Source: Cruorifilaria tuberocauda
Lineage: Eukaryota > Nematoda > Chromadorea > Rhabditida > Onchocercidae
NCBI GenBank assembly: GCA_013365365.1
Contig: JABVXU010000226.1
Coordinates: 1-64,000, forward strand
Length of the DNA stretch: 64,000 bases
Direction of reading: 5' to 3'
In this document: positions 24,386-36,900 of the stretch, piece by piece
Numbering within the stretch: position 1 is the first letter of the stretch
How the letters are laid out: each line of letters begins with the position of its first letter
Made by a program: the position numbers and the translations under genes
The notes under the pieces: model-generated
The model's input: the letters and a program-made list of their open reading frames with translations, nothing else
Told to the model about the DNA's origin: nothing
Databases searched by the model: none

Positions 24386-26214
24386 TCATTCCCGGCGTAG
24401 GTTTTCTAACCTGGCTTGTAAATCAGCATCGGCGTCCGATAATGCTGCTTGTGGTTGCCGGTTTTGATCAGCTGGTTTCAATGAACCCTGTGCTGTAGGT
24501 ATTGCTGAGAGTTCTTCATTCATTTGAATTCCTAATTCATCTAGCACCTGGAAAAATGCCATAAATATTATCTTTCGGAATGTTACTTTAAATCTTCTGG
24601 AAATCATCTCATTATCTATGATACAGTATGTATGGATAGCCATGAAATTAATAGATTTATGCCATAGACAGAAAAGTGAAAACTTCCTTTGACTTTGATA
24701 GGATATCAAACTAATAACCAAAAACTGAGTAGCATTCTTTAAAGGCAAGCTTTAAGTTAACAAAAGAGAAACTTAGAATAGCTTGCCGACTTAATATCTC
24801 TCCTCATTAAGACGAAAATATAGTAAAACATTAAAAAGGTCGTACCAGATATATAGTCCAAACATACATCTACTTGAATGTATAAGTAAAGCAGTATCAA
24901 AAATTATGAAATTTAGTAACCTATGCACCGACTGTCACACGAACATATAAGCAGCAGGACTTCTCTCATCCGTGTCCTGTACAATCTTCAGCTCTTTCTT
25001 AATTCAGAGAAAAAAAAGAACTTTTAGATTGATTAATACAATGAAAAATTGGAGAAAATTGGGAACTTTATACCTGAGCAACAATTGCATCCGTTTCCTC
25101 TTCGTCACCCTCATCTGCAATAGCATCATCAACTGCTTCGCCCATCATTTCTTCTTTCATATCCATAATTTCTGACTGCTTTTCAAACTCCATCATTATT
25201 TTCTGGATCTGAGGCAAATTTAGCTGCCGGTTCATGTTTTGCATTGCTCGTGTTACTCCTCTCATAGCTTGTGCCATTGCATCTTGACTTTTCAAAGTTT
25301 GCACCTGCAAATGATTCATTTCCAACATTACGATATATCCATTTAAAATTTCTGAAAAAATTTAAATAGAATGAAAACATGTTTAGAAGTAATTTACAAA
25401 TATCGAACTCTTGAAACATTCATAACGAACTTCACTAGACTACTATTAACGCTATCCACATCAGATTGCATCAAAAATAATTTAAAATGACATGTTCAAA
25501 TCACCCCGTATTTTAAATATAAAATAAACATCAATTCAAATTTCCAGACTGAGAATTTAGGATAGTTTTTACTTTGTATCAACAATTGCAGGTATGGTAA
25601 TAAAATTATTATAGAAGAAAAATGGACAATAAAATAAATACCCTCAATGAAACTGCCTGTATATTGGCTTTCATCATGATAAATTTTTTGATATGTCGGC
25701 GAGTTCGGACAAGATCCTTTGCCATGACTTTGACGGACTCCTGTAAAAACATATAAAATTTTTGACTAAAAATGTGGAACTATTCGAAGTTGATATGTAA
25801 AAACGTATCAGACATTAAAAACACATTCAAAAAACTATATTGTTCTTGCCATTTAGCCTTTCTCGTAATTTAGCACAGCAGTTGCTTTTTTTAATTAAAC
25901 TGAATTTTGAACGGAATTAAATGTAATCGTTATCCAAAACGACTCGAATCCTGGAGAGAGATTTTCTGCTTGCATATGTGAAAGATTTTATGGCCTTAAG
26001 GTTGCTAAATATTGTATGTTATTGAAAATATAAATGTATTCCTTACCATTTGATTCATTTTAGCCATCTTCTTAATATCAGCTATAACTTTTTTCTCCTG
26101 TATTTCGAGACGTGATCGCTCGCGATCCAGTTCACGCATTGCTTTATTCAACGCTCTCTGATTTTGCCGTAACATTTCAGCGGGTGTCTTCTTTCGACCA
26201 AAGAGGAAATCCAT
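24386..26214 (-). CDS. chmp2a: ESCRT-III subunit CHMP2A (Vps2)
   Basis: Charged multivesicular body protein 2A, a subunit of the ESCRT-III filament that cuts membrane necks in endosome sorting, cytokinesis and nuclear-envelope sealing, and recruits VPS4. Exons 26047-26214, 25642-25740, 25074-25304 and 24386-24547, all phase 0, give 219 residues (human 222). The start is the conserved MDFLFGRKKTPAEMLRQNQR. The basic helical hairpin continues with VKVMAKDLVRTRRHIKKF. The acidic region contains DEGDEEETDAIVAQ. The C-terminus DADLQARLENLRRE is an MIT-interacting motif that binds VPS4. All family features are intact. A TTTTTCAG acceptor at 26243-26245, 29 bases before the ATG, could accept a spliced leader or a 5'UTR exon. 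Confidence 0.96.
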
Positions 26215-26892
26215 TTTGATAATATTCCGTTTGAATTTGAAGCTGAAAAATTATGAAAATACAAACTAATCCTATCCATTAAGTGCATCTTTTTGGCATT
26301 AGTAATACTTTTACATGTCCTATCTGCACACTTGAACAGTATAACAGTTTAATGAAACCACTTCATTTGACTTACTCGTACCTCACTGTAAAGTGTTATC
26401 GATGATGAATATTTAACAAACTAAATCTTTCAGTCACTTAACAGAGAGCATCTTCTCCGTGATAAGCTTCCCTGAAAAATATCCATTAAGGAAACTTTAG
26501 GAAATGTTCACGAATCTCCCAAAAAAAGAAAAAAAAAAAGATTTCGTAAACCATTCAGCAAAAAAATTCCAAGAGCACAAAAGTTTGAATCTCAATTATT
26601 GAAGCTAAGGAAGAAGCTGATTCATAGAAACAATGAATCATAGGCAAACTCTCTAGTGTTCTACGAAATCTTAAGTTCATCATCATCTACCACCACACCC
26701 CGCCATCTCACACGTGTGCAAACGTAAACAATACTCCAAGCCGAAAATACCAAATAATTCGCAAATTTGACTCGCTATGCAAATTTTGCACCTCATCGCT
26801 TCAAATTTAATTATTTCAATTTTATTGAAGAATAAATTGAAATGAAGTTAATCAATTAGTTCATTGTTAAGAACTTACTGCAAACCTTTCGC
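26215..26892. promoter_or_regulatory. Shared bidirectional 5' region, CHMP2A / unknown gene
   Basis: 678 bp separates the start codons of two divergently read genes, so both promoters should lie here. No TATA box or other core element can be named with confidence. Confidence 0.5.
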
Positions 26893-29623
26893 ATGGCATC
26901 GTCGAAGTATGGCAAAGGTCGTAGAAGCAATTTTATTATCATCAACAATCCGAAGGTTCGCGAAAGTTTTTCTCGATCTGAAAGTCGGAATAGAATAAAT
27001 GTTAGGATAGAAAAATGAGTTATCTTAAAGTTCTTAAAGGAATAATTTCACGATTACTTTTTACTTATAATCTTTTTCATCTAATAAAGGAGATTTTTTT
27101 CGGTGAAAAAATTTCAGCAATATATTTTTTTCGGCTAATTAAGGTAACTACGCAAAGCTATCAACGAATCCTGAAATTAGATGACAGTGAATTTGTAATT
27201 AACAATGAACAGATGATTGCTGCGTCAAATTTTCTCAAACGATTGCTTACTGGTGGTACATATTTAAAAATTAATTGTAATAATTTAATTTCAAAGATTT
27301 TAAAGAGAACCTGGTCTATTTGTCTAATTTTTGAGCTTTTCTTTATTATTCTTCTAAAAACTTTGAATGCATTGAAATGAATATACTATAAATATGTAAT
27401 TCAAGGAACTTGGAATTAGCTTTAGTTTTAAAATTTCTAGAATTTTTTCAAATCCAATTTTCTTCTCCTTTTTCCTTAAACAAAATCCAATAGGAAATCT
27501 CATCATTGCTATATTATATGCTACGATCTAATTATTTTTAGCATAGTTGTTGAAATTTAATATTTTATGAAATTGAAACTAAAATCTCAAACATTTCATA
27601 AAATTTTTACTAAATTTAATCTTTCTAGAAAATCAATCAGAGAAAAAGAAAGTGATTGTGCTTAACGACTTGAAAGAAAAACAGCCATGCTTCGATGCGA
27701 TCGGTTTAGCAATTGCAATTTCATTTGCAAACGGCTGTGCTAAAATACCACTGAATCAGGTAAATTTTGCATAAAACACTATAACTTTTACTCTCTTTCA
27801 AATTAGGTTAAAATTTGTTTCAAACTTTTGAATGAAATATAATCTGAATTTTCCGTTTTAAAGGTTATTAATGCATTGGCAGCAGCAAATGCTCTCGAAA
27901 TGTGGAATATGCGGAGAGCACTTATTGAACAACTTTCCATATTAGCAGCTCAACCGGAAAGTGCGCCATTTGCTATTAATGTTGCTGTATGTAATTTGGA
28001 AAAAGATAAGGCAAAATATGTCGTAAAGGTTACTTTAAGTATTATTCTTGCTTCCATAACAAAATTCAATTTATAAATTTGAAATTTTGTTTATCAAATT
28101 TATATCTTTGTTGTAGCAATCCTTGAATAAATTCGATGAAGTAATCAAACAACGTAACTTTCCTGTTATCAATGATACAACTTTCGAATTCTTCATTTCT
28201 CTTTTTATTTACGAAGTACACTTTTCGATTGAAATTATCATATTTCATCCAATAGGAAATTTCAATTGAACGAAACGATATTTATGCATAAAATAGATTT
28301 TACGAAAATTGTTCATTGATTGTTTTGTTTGAATGGACATAACTTATCTCATTTTGATAAAGCGTAGCCTTCAAGTTAAATATGATCTTGTATCAATCAG
28401 TGTTTCAGCAAAAGCTCATTATCTTTATTATCAGAAATCAATTTTTTGTGATCTGATAGCTAGATGATAGGTGAAAAGTTCGATTTGAATTATTATAGCA
28501 GGAAAAGGAAATCTAATGCTTTAAATTTTCAGCATTCTTGTATAATCGAGAAACATAAAAAGGAGGAAGCAGCGGAATCAGCATTTCATGCAATCAAATT
28601 CTGGTGTAATAATGATAATCAACGTTATATGGTTGATTCATTTTGGTATTTCAAGAAGATAGGATAGTTAAACAAAATAGAATTGTATAAGTGAATTTTA
28701 AAAAAAAAAAGGAAATCTTGTAGTCTTTTTAGAAAATTCTTTAGTGTGTAACGAACATGCTCAATAAATTTCGACCTTTCTGCGACTTTGATATCATCGA
28801 TCATATTGAACGATTAATCGCATCAAATTCAGCGATTCGTTCGCCTCGGTTTCTCTTTTGCGCTTTTCATTTTATTGCATGGAACTATGTATTATTCGAA
28901 GTTTTTATTTACGAAAAATTTAGGACAATAATTCGAAATTAAATCTAAAACTTGAGAGATTATAATCTATTGCAAAAAGTTATTAATTGTTCATTGATTA
29001 ATTATTAAATGTAGCCTTCGTCTTTCTAGAAATAAGGTGGAAATGATGGATGATACCGCAGCTCGATGTAATAAGCCTAAAATAACACATACGGCTACTG
29101 ATGATCCACTTGCTGATTCGGATGAACCGTTGAAATATGGTAAATTTTAGGAATGATCCTATTCAAAATCATTCATCAATCACATGGAATAAGTCAGATG
29201 TTAAAAAAACCGAATAAAATGAAAAATAAGAGAAAAACTATAAAAACTTTCTATTCCTTTTGTAACAAATTATTACATTGCCTTCAAAAGCTTACAAAAA
29301 TATACAGTAACATCCCATAACACATTATAGAAACATTCGATCAAATTGAACTTCCAGAAGCTATACCGGATGCTAATGGGATTCGTCATTATTCATTTAT
29401 CGTAATGTCTTTTTTTCTTTTCAAAATTCGCATCATTAAAAAAAACCATACAACAATAATAATGATGTGTAAATTTAGATTTTATTTAAAGTATTCCTAC
29501 TTGATCTAATCCTAATTAATGTTATAGGTGGAATTTGAAGCGCCAAAAAAATTGCTTAAATCGAATAAGCCAAAATTTATTAGCTTGCAACTTCAAGCAG
29601 TTCTGGAATGCCCAAATCAATAA
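26893..29623 (+). CDS. Unrecognised 339-residue protein
   Basis: Ten exons (26893-27000, 27144-27255, 27629-27759, 27864-28028, 28117-28140, 28533-28631, 28745-28848, 29030-29139, 29331-29401, 29528-29623) join with matching phases (0,1,0,0,0,0,2,1,0) and end in TAA. The N-terminus is basic (MASSKYGKGRRSNF). Residues about 75-170 look like a compact helical unit: FDAIGLAIAISFANGCAKIP, then INALAAANALEMWNMRRALI and EQLSILAAQPESAPFAINVA. Later come KKEEAAESAFHAIKFW, CDFDIIDHIERLIASNSA, an acidic stretch (DDPLADSDEP) and the C-terminus LQLQAVLECPNQ. No signal peptide or clear membrane segment is seen. I recognise no family and assign no function. The 24-nt fifth exon and the 28631 donor are the weakest parts. 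Confidence 0.72.
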
Positions 29624-30127
29624 GTACTACATAAACATCAATAAGTGCCACATATTACTTTAATCCATTTCCTCTCTAAAAAAAATACTGGACTAGCATG
29701 CTTGATTGTTTATTATCTTGATAATAAAATTATCAGATAGTAAAGAATGATATTGTATTTGGCTAGCTCATCGTCCATTTAATACCGCTTTTTCAATATT
29801 TTTAATTAAGGAGTAATTATAACAAAAATTGAAAAATTGATTTTATTAAGCTTAAAAAAATTTTAAACAATTAAAATAATTTGCTTTTGAATTGTACAGC
29901 CATTCAACACTTTCCATTCTATTTATTAATTAAGCTAAGTCTATTAATTTCACTTAGAAAATATCTCACCAATTAGTGATGTTCAGAACTTAAAATTTCT
30001 CAAACAATAACATTCTAATTCAGTTGTTATCACTTGCATACTGCTATAAATTGCCAAGATCATTTTTGAAACAATAATATTTATTTAGCTATTCTTGAAA
30101 ATAACACGTCACGTAAGTATTTTTTTA
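29624..30127. other. Convergent intergenic region
   Basis: About 500 bp of AT-rich DNA with the 3' ends of the unknown gene (+) and sphingomyelin synthase (-). Nothing else seen. Confidence 0.5.
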
Positions 30128-32784
30128 TTATAAATGTGTTTTTACACGGTGCGCATCTAATTGCTCTGCAATAGAACCAGCTATTGTTTGTGTATCACGT
30201 CTATTCCAATTACTAATACATCGTTTCAAACATTTTGGCCAAGATAATGGCCATTCTATTTCGTTTTGTAAACGTCCCGATGGTACATTCACTTCCAGTT
30301 CATACATTGTCCAAAATAGTAATAAACGTCGATAGGCACGTGTTCGGATACGTATGTGATGTGGTAGCAAAATGAATGAATGATAAAGGCTAAAATGAAA
30401 TTTTTCACATTAATAATATTTACTGAGAATAACTGCAAATTACTTTAGCATAAAATTATTATTCAAATTTGATTGAATTCAAATACTAAATAAAAGTACG
30501 ATAAAACGTAGAAGATGAGTGAGGAAATAAATTGGTTCTTAAGTTTAAGCTCAAGAAATTCTAATAACCTACATCCAGGTAATAAAGTAGAAATATCTTT
30601 TTGCACCTTTCAATTTCTAATGAAAACAAATTGAAACATAACAAGATAAGAAAATTTTTAACCTGAAAAAGAAACTGGATAACCAGTAAGCAATTAACAC
30701 ATCAACACTATAATGAGTTCGTGATATTGATAAGCAAATCATACCTCCAATGCACATCAGTATTAAGCACCATCTAAACAATGAAAACTGTATTTTCTGG
30801 AAATATTCATTGATTTGAAAAAGGAAATTCCAACTCAAAAATCAAATTTCAATGCTTTTGAAACTTCTTCAATTAAATTTGAAATTCCAAATTTAAAATT
30901 AACCTTAATGGCCAAATGGAATGTGGTGAATAATGATTGAAATAGAATGTTGTTGTCGAAACAAATACAGTATGACCGGAAAAGAAAAGATCACCACAGA
31001 TCAGTTGACCATTTTCACTGAACTGTAGGCCCAGCTAAAAAATCCAAGAAGTTCAAAAAATTCTTCTCCTTTGAAAATTAACAATTATTTAAGCTAAGTT
31101 TCAAACCAAAACTGAAAAAAGAAAATATTTAAAAAAGGTTTCATTTTCTCAAAAAAATTTTTCCAGCATTATTCGTCTAAAATCCAATAAATGATTTGAA
31201 ATTCCGAATTGTGGAAGAAAATGAAAGTTCAAAATTGTAAAACACACTTACACCTTACACGTTATCACGTTACATGAAAAACATCCATAAGTGGCCAGAA
31301 GAAAAACTGATCATTTTTAATTAACTACCTGTACAGGTAAAATAATTATTTCAATTTTTTCGTTTAATCTTTAAAAAATGTTTAAAAAGAAAAGAAGTGA
31401 AACCTTGAGAGAATGTTGTGAGAATCGTTTTAGAACACTTAAAATTGTTGCTTGTTGATCTGGTTTTATACATTTTCTATAACATTTAAAAATTTCATAA
31501 TTATTTAATAATCAATTTGCGATGCGAAAACTTTATAGGTGAAAAAAGTCAAAAAATTGCAATCAGTAATCATTTAGGGTATCAGTAACAAAAGTAATCA
31601 AACCTCAATTGACATCTTAAATTATCATTTAAATTCTCATTGTCCTTCTACAAAAATAAACCTTTGGAATAATTCTCATCTTCCAAATATCAAACAACTG
31701 ATTCAAAAACTTTCATGAATTTATGAATTTTCATGAACTTTCATGAAAAGAATTTATTCCTCGCAAATTTTAGGTTCGTTAAAATTTTTAAATTTATACA
31801 ATTTGAACAGTTATTCCAATAAACCTTCAATATAATCTTCGTTTTTCTTACAATGTAATTACAAGATGAAGTGAAATATTCAAATTCAAAAATAAGGCAA
31901 TAAGGATTAATAAACCTACCGGTGATTATTCTCGTAACTTGCCGGAATATGAGTAACAGCTAAGCAAATAGCTCGGAATGTATACAATACAGTTATACTG
32001 AATATCAATCGACGTAAAACAATAAATCGATATCGATGAAATACGGCAATAAATCCGAGAGCAACAACACCCGCGATACTGGTTAACAAATCTCCGACAG
32101 CTAAAGCCCAATCTTGCTGCGGTACTATTGCAAATACCAAATCCGGTAAGGCATCTCTAAAAAAACTGATTTAACTATCGCAACAACATTCGAATCCAAA
32201 ATTTATTCTCTAAGGTAGATATAATCAAAATTATTTGGATCAATCGATGAATTATTATGAATGTTTATTGATTTCCAATAATTGCATTTGAAGATTTCGA
32301 ATAAATTAACCCAATCATTTAAATCCAAACCTACTGGTAATATCATGCGCTAGACAAATCACAAGTTGATTTAATAATAGTGATATAATTAATGCTATAA
32401 AACAAATAAATGTTTTCATATGTTCTGGCCGATAGGTTTTCAATGAATTTTTTGTCTCTTTTTTCCCTCTGAGATTTCCTGAAAGTCAATTTATTTTCTC
32501 TTTTAATTTTTTTTCGACTATAATCAACAATCTCTGAAACATTATTTGATAATTGAACTTTTTTAAATGATTTACAAATGAATAAATGATTAAAATATGC
32601 ATTGAAAGTTTAGGCATTATCAAATTTAAACTACCTGATCCCGGCAAATTACTTATCAGTATCTAAAATTAACTTTTGAATTAAAAAAATTACTTTCTTG
32701 ATCATCGCTATTTTCGTCATCGATAGATATACTATCAAAACTCCCGCTCTCTCCACTCCCTTTCCGCTCCAATTTTCTTTTCAT
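30128..32784 (-). CDS. sms: Sphingomyelin synthase family membrane enzyme
   Basis: Moves the phosphocholine (or phosphoethanolamine) head group from a phospholipid to ceramide in Golgi or plasma membrane. Exons 32694-32784, 32331-32478, 31920-32156, 31404-31476, 30904-31034, 30663-30773 and 30128-30389 give 350 residues. The catalytic triad is intact: His204 in CGDLFFSGHT, and His247 and Asp251 in THYSVDVLIAYW, with the same 43-residue spacing as human SMS1. Several hydrophobic segments flank it, for example FICFIALIISLLLNQLVICL. Exon 4 is short and bears the KC of the luminal loop. The exon 2/3 boundary has an alternative (donor at 32334, acceptor at 32155) that drops two codons. Head-group specificity cannot be read from the sequence, so a sphingomyelin synthase-related enzyme is possible. 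Confidence 0.93.
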
Positions 32785-33935
32785 TTCTCACTTAATTTTC
32801 AATTTTAATTTCAAATTGAATAATTTAACTTAATTTTAATCAAATTACTTAATTAACTAACAATTAATCAATCAACAATTTTTAATCAAATTAATCAACA
32901 ATTTCCAAATACTGGAATTATATCTTTAGAACGAATTTTTTTAAGATTCCAAATACTGAAATCATCTTTGAAGAATTTTACTAAAAGAATTGGAAAGAAT
33001 TTTTATTTTTTAGCTTTCGATATGTAATTTTACTAAGTTATAAAACTGTTACAAAGGAATAAAAGTTTAAAATTTCCTAAAATTTTTTGTCTTGAATTAA
33101 GATTTTTTCTCTAATTTTAAGGATTTTTACGTGAAACGAAGAGGACTAATTTGATTTTCTCTCAGCTTCTTATCGATCGTGAAATGGAAACAGAAGAAAA
33201 GAGTAATTTGTTGGAATACCAACCGATCTTCTCGAACTGTAAAAATACAACAATAAACAATGGAAAATGCTTACAAAGTTTGTGTACTACAAATATTCCA
33301 TTTGATTAATTTGCATAAATATTTCCAAGTTTTTTTTAATATCATTATGCAACCATGTTGACAAATCGGTTTTCCAGAAAAATCTCTGTTACATTCCCGA
33401 AATAAATCAATAAATCTATTCTTCTTTAAAATACAGTTTAAACTAACTTATGAAATAAGAAAAATAAATAAGCAAACAATATATAAACAAGCACACATAT
33501 GACATATAAGTAAATAAATGATGGGATTTTATTATCAAATCCAAATTACTTCTATTGAGATTTAATTTTATATCAGTCTTGATTATGATGATCTCGTCTA
33601 TCCTTTATCATTTCATATGCAACCTATTTCAATCGAACAGTTGTCTCATTTACTTATATAAAATACATGACATTTATTAGTTGGCAGTAAAGAACAAATT
33701 ATCCGGTTTCACCTATCATTTATAATCGTTTTATCATTTATCAGTCGAAATTATTGTCTTCATGCCCAGAAAAAAACGAAATTCTATCGCATTATTTTCC
33801 TATGTATTTAAAAAAGAAAGTGGATAAATTGTTGAGAAAAACCGGAGATTATGAATAAATACACGAATGAAAAATACAGAAACAATACAAAAATGATTTA
33901 AAAAGTAAGGAGAGCATGAAAGCTTCATGAGCAAA
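32785..33935. other. Gap between chitin synthase 3' end and sphingomyelin synthase
   Basis: 1151 bp with the promoter of sphingomyelin synthase and the 3'UTR of chitin synthase. It holds a plus-strand 41-codon reading frame (33184-33309) with unusually balanced composition; otherwise AT-rich. Confidence 0.5.
33184..33309 (+). CDS. Candidate small ORF, 41 aa
   Basis: ATG to TAA on the strand opposite both neighbours. The translation starts METEEKSNLLEYQPIFSNC and lacks the Phe/Ile/Lys bias of nearby random frames. A TTTTCTCTCAG acceptor-like site lies about 18 bases upstream of the ATG. No relative is recognised. It may be a small gene, a lone exon or chance. Confidence 0.2.
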   Translation: METEEKSNLLEYQPIFSNCKNTTINNGKCLQSLCTTNIPFD

Positions 33936-36900
33936 CTATTTCTTGCTTTCGGGATCGTTTAACGGATCGTCGAATAAATGCAGAAGATTGCTTCGTCGTG
34001 TCGTATACCGATTTTCTTCATTCGATGAAGGTCGTCGATCGTCCACCAGTGATGTTACCTCATCCTAAGAATAAATAATTTAAAAGTAATCAAGAGTCTT
34101 ATGATTAGTTTCTAGAAAAAAATTAAATAAAGATATCACTGATAAATAATGGAATTGGTAACGAACTAATTACAAATCATGAAATTTAAAAATTGTTAAA
34201 TTAGGTTCTTATCGTTTTTTTCTTTCAAAGTATAACAAATAGAAAGATATGCTCGTATTATTAAGTTTTCAGAAGTTTTTCCATTTATCAAAAAAACAAA
34301 GAGTTGCCTCATTTGGCTGCTGATTTCCGAAAATGGAATTCCGACGTCGTTCGATAGCACGAATGGTATCTCGACGTAGCGTCAAACGTCGTTCACTATT
34401 GGAACGATCAACTGCTTTGTTGCTTGATAGCGCAAAGAAGCGTTTTCTGAATGCGGCATCAAGCGTTTCCGTCTTCGGTCGATACATTGAACGCTTGGAA
34501 GATTCCAAATTGCGTACAATATTTCGACGTGAAATTGCTTGCTCCTCCTATGATTATTTTTTTTTAACGAAAAATTTTTTCTATTAATTGTTTTTATTAT
34601 ATTATTGTGTATCGATTGCTATCGATTATCATTATATTAATATCAGTGTTATATCAGTTGTTATATTATTAAAATTATTGCTAAATAAAAGCGAAATCAG
34701 CGGCAAATAGGTATAAAATATTAAAAGTGAAAAATAAAATAATAAAAAAATATTTTTAAATCAAGAACAATTATTACAGCATGCTAAACTTCATAGTAAA
34801 ATACGGACCGGTTGAGCATTTTCATCCGGTTCGTCAACTCCGCGAATAGCCTGTAGTTCACGTGCTATTTCAACCGCATTTTGCGCAACTAATTCATCTT
34901 CCGTCAAATGATCTACACGTTTACGCCAGCAAAATAATTCTGTTGACGCTATTATATGTGCCATAGTACCAAAACGATGTAATAGCATTCCTATGAACTG
35001 CAAAAAAAGTCAATCCACTGGAAGAAGACTTGCTAAAATTCACGTAAGCTTAAAAGAAAAAAGCTTATTTTGTGAAAATTATTTTAAACAAAAGAATTAA
35101 TAAACTGTGTAAAATAAGGCCAGGAAGTATGAAGCATTAAAGTAAAATGAACTAAAAAAGAAATTTTATCAAGCAAAATTGAGAAATAAGATTAAACAAA
35201 CAAAAATATGATATGATAAGAGAGAGAAAAGCAAAGGTTCATTTCTGGTAATGACCTGAATAATTAGAATGGACATGAAGAAAAGTAGGAAGACAAGTCC
35301 GATCGGTTCCAACTGCAATCGTGTAACTACCCAAATTGGTTTTCGGATATCCGTACTACATGGAATTATTGTATGATTATAACGTGGGCCCAATGGCCAT
35401 TCGATATGAATGCAATCTTTTTGTAATTGTAACAAAAGCACAATAATGATAAATACCGTATTTACCATGAAAAATCCTGAGCATACCTAAAATAAAGCAA
35501 GAAGTAGTTGAGACATTTAAAGGTTTAAAAATTTTCAATCATTCAATGATTGTGTTATATCAATATGATTTCAATGATCAAAATGATCAATCGAAATCCT
35601 GAAAATAATTTTTTACTTAAGAAATGCTTTATGAACGATGAAAAGATATAAAATGCTTTTTTTCATGTTCAACTGTAATCATTTATTATAATTAACTGAT
35701 AATTGTTCGTGATTTAAAAGTGATAAAATCATTATTGCCTACAGAAAAATGATGTTCTTTCTTTTTCAATTGAATTATACATCAGAAGAAGCATTATAAA
35801 GCTTATTCTTCCTTTCTCTCTCTTTCCCCTTTTAATTGAAAATAAACAAAGGAATCAATTTACTGATAAGTAATTTTCAAAAAAATAGAAAACAAAAGCT
35901 ATATCATCATTTTTTTTGTCTAAAGTGAAACAACTTTGAAATCTCTAACCTTATTCCTCAATAATATAAGACCAGTTCTAATATGTTTCTGCTCTAATTG
36001 ATTATGAATAATTGGTGTTAGATATTTACTGATAAGATCATTCCAGAAAATTTCCTCATCCGGATCCAGCAATTCTTTCTCCGCTCTTCGAATACATTTA
36101 TCATTTAACCATATTTCGCTCATGGAATTCCATTTACGATTACGCATAGCAGCGGCTGATTGATCGGTTATATCATGATCATCTTCTATTTCTCCCTTAA
36201 AATTTAAATAATGTTTAGCAGTTTAAATTGAATTATTAGGTGCAATTACTACCAGATAAAAGTTAATTATTCGATTAATAAATGTCAATAGAATCAAATG
36301 ATACTATGCTTAGTAATGAAATAACTTTAATAATTTTATTTCCACTTATTTCAAAATTAGAAATAATTAAAATTTATTGGAACTACCGGATCTTCCATCA
36401 TTGAATTATTCTCCCATCTGGGTGATTCTGAATTGTTTATTGGCGCTGTTACATATACCGGTCGAATTGGCATTCCGGTTGGTTGACATTCAATCCGATC
36501 CAATTTATCCATCACCTCACTTATTTTTCCATTTAATTGCCAAATCTATTAGCAAAATCAAAATTAATTTCAAGTTTTGACACTTCTCTCCTCCTATTTT
36601 GTTTCAATTCAACAAAACAGGAAGACCCATTTTCGAACATAAAACTTTCCCCAAAAAACCCACATTCTGGTGTTGCTCTCTCAGAATAAACCCTCATTCC
36701 TGATTTTGTTCTTCCGGACATCAAACCTGCATTCCTGATCTTGTTTTTCCGAACATACCTGTGCTATCTCTACTGATTTATCCCTCAAGCAACACATCAG
36801 ACGGCATGCTGGTCCACAGCCAACTGATATTTCACTATCCATCTAAAGAAAAATTAAAACTATTTTTTGGTATAATAAAATAAATTAATAGTTAACAATT

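Noticed and set aside
34333..34587. 84-codon plus-strand Arg/Ser-rich frame
   Set aside because: It is the antisense of the penultimate chitin synthase exon, whose minus-strand frame is in phase with its neighbours.
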